The notes beneath the pieces were generated by a model. It worked only from the letters and a program-made list of their open reading frames with translations, ran no database searches and was not told where the DNA came from. Both the position numbers and the translations under genes were made by a program. Positions 61,543 to 64,000 of a stretch of DNA of 64,000 nt are shown piece after piece (position 1 is the first letter of the stretch; each line of letters begins with the position of its first letter). Source of the DNA: BOKV01 sp049289295 (GTDB lineage Bacteria > Pseudomonadota > Alphaproteobacteria > Rhizobiales > Rhizobiaceae); NCBI GenBank assembly GCA_049289295.1, contig JBATLL010000041.1, positions 62,001 through 126,000 on the forward strand, read 5' to 3'.

Positions 61543-61608
61543 GCCGCCTGCCAGTACAGCATGGATAGCAGCCAGGATCTTCGATCCTTGCATACAGGGA
61601 AGGCAGGC

Positions 61609-63777
61609 ATGGTTTCCAAACCGATCGACTATGTAACCAGGGGTGGGATTGCTGTTCGCCGGGACAGTTTCCCCGATACCTATTCGACTGCCATCGAGGG
61701 CATGCTCAGTCGCATCGACCAGCGCCGAGGGGCGGTCTTTTCCTCGAACTACGAATATCCGGGCCGCTATACGCGTTGGGATACGGCGATCGTCGATCCG
61801 CCACTGGGCATTGAAGCACGCGGTCGCGAGGTCAGTGTCCTGGCATACAATGAACGCGGCAAGGTTCTGCTCGAGCCGGTGGCAGAGACACTGCAAGGCC
61901 ACGAACATATCCGTTCGATGAAGCGTCTGGCGGACCGGCTGGAAATCACCGTGGCCGAACCGGGGCGCATTGTCAGCGAGGAAATGCGTTCCAGGGCACC
62001 GACCGTCTTTTCGGTCGTGCGCGCCATCGTCGATCTGTTCTTCAGTGAAGCAGACGCCAATATCGGCCTGTATGGGGCGTTTGGCTATGATCTGGCGTTC
62101 CAGTTCGAAGACATTCAGCAGAAGCTCGAACGCCCGCAGGACCTGCGCGACCTGGTGCTTTATCTTCCCGATGAAATTCTGGTCGTTGACCACCATCAGG
62201 CGGTCGCCTGGCATGATCGCTATGAATATAGCTGGAAAGGCCGCACGACGCAGGGCCTGCCGCGCGATACGGATGAGCAGCCCTTTCGCGCTGCTGAATC
62301 GGCACCCAGGCGCGGCGACCACCAGCCGGGGGAATATGCGCGCCTCGTCGAACAGGCGAAGGAGAAGTTCAAGCGCGGCGATCTGTTCGAAGTCGTGCCA
62401 GGGCAGACTTTCTTCGAGCCCTGCCTCACGGAGCCGTCAGCGATTTCGCGCAAGCTCAAGACCATCAACCCTTCGCCATACTCCTTCTTCATCAACCTCG
62501 GGCACAATGAATTCCTCGTGGGTGCTTCACCGGAAATGTTCGTGCGCGTGGTTGGCCGGCGTATCGAAACCTGTCCGATATCGGGGACCATCAAGCGCGG
62601 TCGCGATGCGATCGAAGATTCGGAACAGATCCTCAAGCTGCTCAATTCGAAGAAGGACGAGTCGGAACTGACCATGTGTTCTGACGTCGACCGCAACGAC
62701 AAGAGCCGTGTGTGCGAGCCGGGCAGTGTGCGGGTTATCGGGCGTCGCCAGATCGAGATGTATTCACGCCTCATCCATACCGTAGACCATATCGAAGGGC
62801 GTCTTCTGGAGGGCATGGACGCGTTTGACGGGTTCCTCAGTCACGCCTGGGCGGTGACGGTGACAGGGGCACCGAAATTGTGGGCGATGCGCTATATCGA
62901 GGCGATGGAGAAGAGCCCGCGCGCCTGGTATGGCGGTGCAATCGGCATGGTCCATTTCAACGGGGACATGAACACCGGGCTGACATTGCGCACGGTGCGC
63001 CTAAATCAGGGTATCGCGGAAATTCGCGCCGGTGCGACCCTGCTGTTCGATTCCGATCCAATGGAGGAAGAGCACGAAACGGAGTTGAAGGCGTCAGCAA
63101 TGATCGCGGCTGTTCGCGAAGCTGGCAAGTCAAACGATGCGGGGCCAGTGCGTTCTGTTGCCAAGGTTGGCAAGGGCGTCAAAATATTGCTGGTCGACCA
63201 TGAAGACAGTTTCGTGCACACGCTGGCCAACTATTTCCGCCAGACGGGTGCAACGGTCACGACAGTGCGCACACCGATTGCCGACAGCGTGTTCGACGAG
63301 ACCGACCCCGATCTGGTTGTGCTGTCACCTGGACCTGGCAGCCCAAGCGACTTCAATTGCACGGACACGATCAGCAAGGCGCGAAACCGGAACCTGCCGG
63401 TTTTCGGTGTCTGCCTCGGCCTTCAGGCCCTGGTGGAAGCCTATGGCGGATCGCTTCGCCAACTGGCGGTTCCCATGCATGGCAAGCCATCGCGCATCAA
63501 GGTGCTCAAGCCAGGCCTTGTCTTTTCGGGCCTGGACCGGGAGATCACCGTTGGTCGCTATCACTCGATCTTTGCCGACCCGGTCAAGCTTCCCAAGGGT
63601 TTTGCCATCACGGCGCAAACCAATGACGGCGTGATCATGGGGATCGAACATTCAAGCGAGCTGGTGGCTGCGGTTCAGTTCCACCCCGAATCGATCATGT
63701 CGATGGGTGGGGAGGCCGGCATGCGGATGATTGAAAATGTCGTGGCGCATCTTTCAAAAGGGAAGAAGCGCGCCTGA
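61609..63777 (+). CDS. trpE(G): fused anthranilate synthase TrpE-TrpG
   Basis: Start at ATG 61609 with AGGGAAGG 5 nt upstream (alternatives 61561 and further up lie in the attenuator); 722 residues. TrpE part (~1-510): SSNYEYPGRYTRWD, PGQTFFEPC, CPISGTIKRGRD and GGAIGMVHFNGDMNTG. TrpG amidotransferase (~525-722): ILLVDHEDSFVHTLANYFRQ, catalytic Cys in LPVFGVCLGLQALVE, and His-Glu in VAAVQFHPESIMS. Converts chorismate and glutamine to anthranilate. The fusion is the normal rhizobial form; controlled by the trpL attenuator. Confidence 0.96.
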   Translation: MVSKPIDYVTRGGIAVRRDSFPDTYSTAIEGMLSRIDQRRGAVFSSNYEYPGRYTRWDTAIVDPPLGIEARGREVSVLAYNERGKVLLEPVAETLQGHEHIRSMKRLADRLEITVAEPGRIVSEEMRSRAPTVFSVVRAIVDLFFSEADANIGLYGAFGYDLAFQFEDIQQKLERPQDLRDLVLYLPDEILVVDHHQAVAWHDRYEYSWKGRTTQGLPRDTDEQPFRAAESAPRRGDHQPGEYARLVEQAKEKFKRGDLFEVVPGQTFFEPCLTEPSAISRKLKTINPSPYSFFINLGHNEFLVGASPEMFVRVVGRRIETCPISGTIKRGRDAIEDSEQILKLLNSKKDESELTMCSDVDRNDKSRVCEPGSVRVIGRRQIEMYSRLIHTVDHIEGRLLEGMDAFDGFLSHAWAVTVTGAPKLWAMRYIEAMEKSPRAWYGGAIGMVHFNGDMNTGLTLRTVRLNQGIAEIRAGATLLFDSDPMEEEHETELKASAMIAAVREAGKSNDAGPVRSVAKVGKGVKILLVDHEDSFVHTLANYFRQTGATVTTVRTPIADSVFDETDPDLVVLSPGPGSPSDFNCTDTISKARNRNLPVFGVCLGLQALVEAYGGSLRQLAVPMHGKPSRIKVLKPGLVFSGLDREITVGRYHSIFADPVKLPKGFAITAQTNDGVIMGIEHSSELVAAVQFHPESIMSMGGEAGMRMIENVVAHLSKGKKRA

Positions 63778-63805
63778 CTGGTTCTCTCGCAGCGCCTTCG
63801 ATCTT

Positions 63806-64000
63806 TCAGCGTCTGGTGACGAAGCGGCGGAAAGCCTCGAGCGTTGCTTCGGAAACGTGGTGCTCGATGCCTTCAGCGTCGCGTCTTGCCGTTTCCTCGT
63901 CGACGCCTAGTGCCAGAAGGAAGTTCTCGACCAGGGCATGACGCTCGCGTGCAGCGTCGGCGAGGGTTTTGCCTGCTGCTGTGAGAAACACGCCGCGATA
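63806..64000 (-). CDS. mntR: MntR/DtxR-family metal-dependent regulator, C-terminal part
   Basis: The frame is open to the right edge. About 63 visible C-terminal residues read VFLTAAGKTLADAARERHAL, VENFLLALGVDEETARRDAE and GIEHHVSEATLEAF, matching the dimerisation and metal-binding part of MntR/DtxR repressors (the RHxLVExFL…D…A..DA..IEHHVS pattern, where Glu and His bind Mn). The HTH lies beyond the window. Confidence 0.85.
   Translation of the reverse strand, partial: YRGVFLTAAGKTLADAARERHALVENFLLALGVDEETARRDAEGIEHHVSEATLEAFRRFVTRR

Noticed and set aside
1..64000. CRISPR array or rRNA operon
   Set aside because: No regularly spaced repeats and no rRNA-like sequence were seen on either strand.

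Overview
The window is a GC-rich, gene-dense piece of an alphaproteobacterial chromosome. It most likely comes from the Hyphomicrobiales (Rhizobiales). The pointers are a fused trpE-trpG gene behind a leaderless trpL attenuator, a DUF992 protein, a soxTRS/soxVWXYZABCD layout, MocR and TRAP cassettes, and the AAA+/DUF6638/DUF2333 gene neighbourhood. There is no rRNA and no CRISPR array; one tRNA-Gln is present.

Layout. (1) 1-6213: the end of a lipase-like gene, then a minus-strand gentisate-type catabolic set (gentisate dioxygenase, FAH-family hydrolase, and an unusual flavin-reductase/alpha-beta-hydrolase fusion), a ChaC-like cyclotransferase and an enolase-superfamily dehydratase. (2) 6333-16411: a MocR regulator, a PotFGHI-like ABC importer, two DAO-type amine oxidases (the second broken by an in-frame TGA), a cupin and a LysR regulator, which looks like polyamine or amine uptake and oxidation. 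(3) 16503-23300: an NDP-forming acyl-CoA ligase, then a scar zone holding a decayed XRE regulator, a truncated DUF5939 cyclase gene, a tmpAB plus LysR phosphonate-oxidation cassette bracketed by imperfect direct repeats, and a wrecked tyrosine integrase. This zone looks like a horizontally acquired island. (4) 23303-29437: a LysR regulator and a catabolic/TRAP-transport operon. (5) 29732-30304: an IS3 remnant beside tRNA-Gln. (6) 30516-32971: ppx/gppA and rlmE. (7) 33153-46010: a nearly complete thiosulfate-oxidation (Sox) locus with flavocytochrome c sulfide dehydrogenase. Copies of one AT-rich palindrome (ATTCAA-N4-TTGAAT) lie in front of the sox transcription units and are the likely SoxR operator. 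(8) 46222-51286: a GGDEF-EAL protein with a lone receiver, thymidine kinase, DUF992 and a cobalt-type nitrile hydratase set. (9) 51530-58130: a tight five-gene operon of largely uncharacterised proteins (coiled coil, unknown, AAA+ ATPase, DUF6638-like, membrane DUF2333). This is the best candidate for an undescribed system. (10) 58391-64000: fhs, a CDF transporter, a candidate small RNA, the trpL attenuator with trpEG, and the end of an MntR-like regulator.

Together the genes describe a metabolically versatile heterotroph that supplements growth by oxidising reduced sulfur and scavenges amines, aromatic acids, nitriles and phosphonates. Product calls rest on motifs and family resemblance read by eye; no database search was run.
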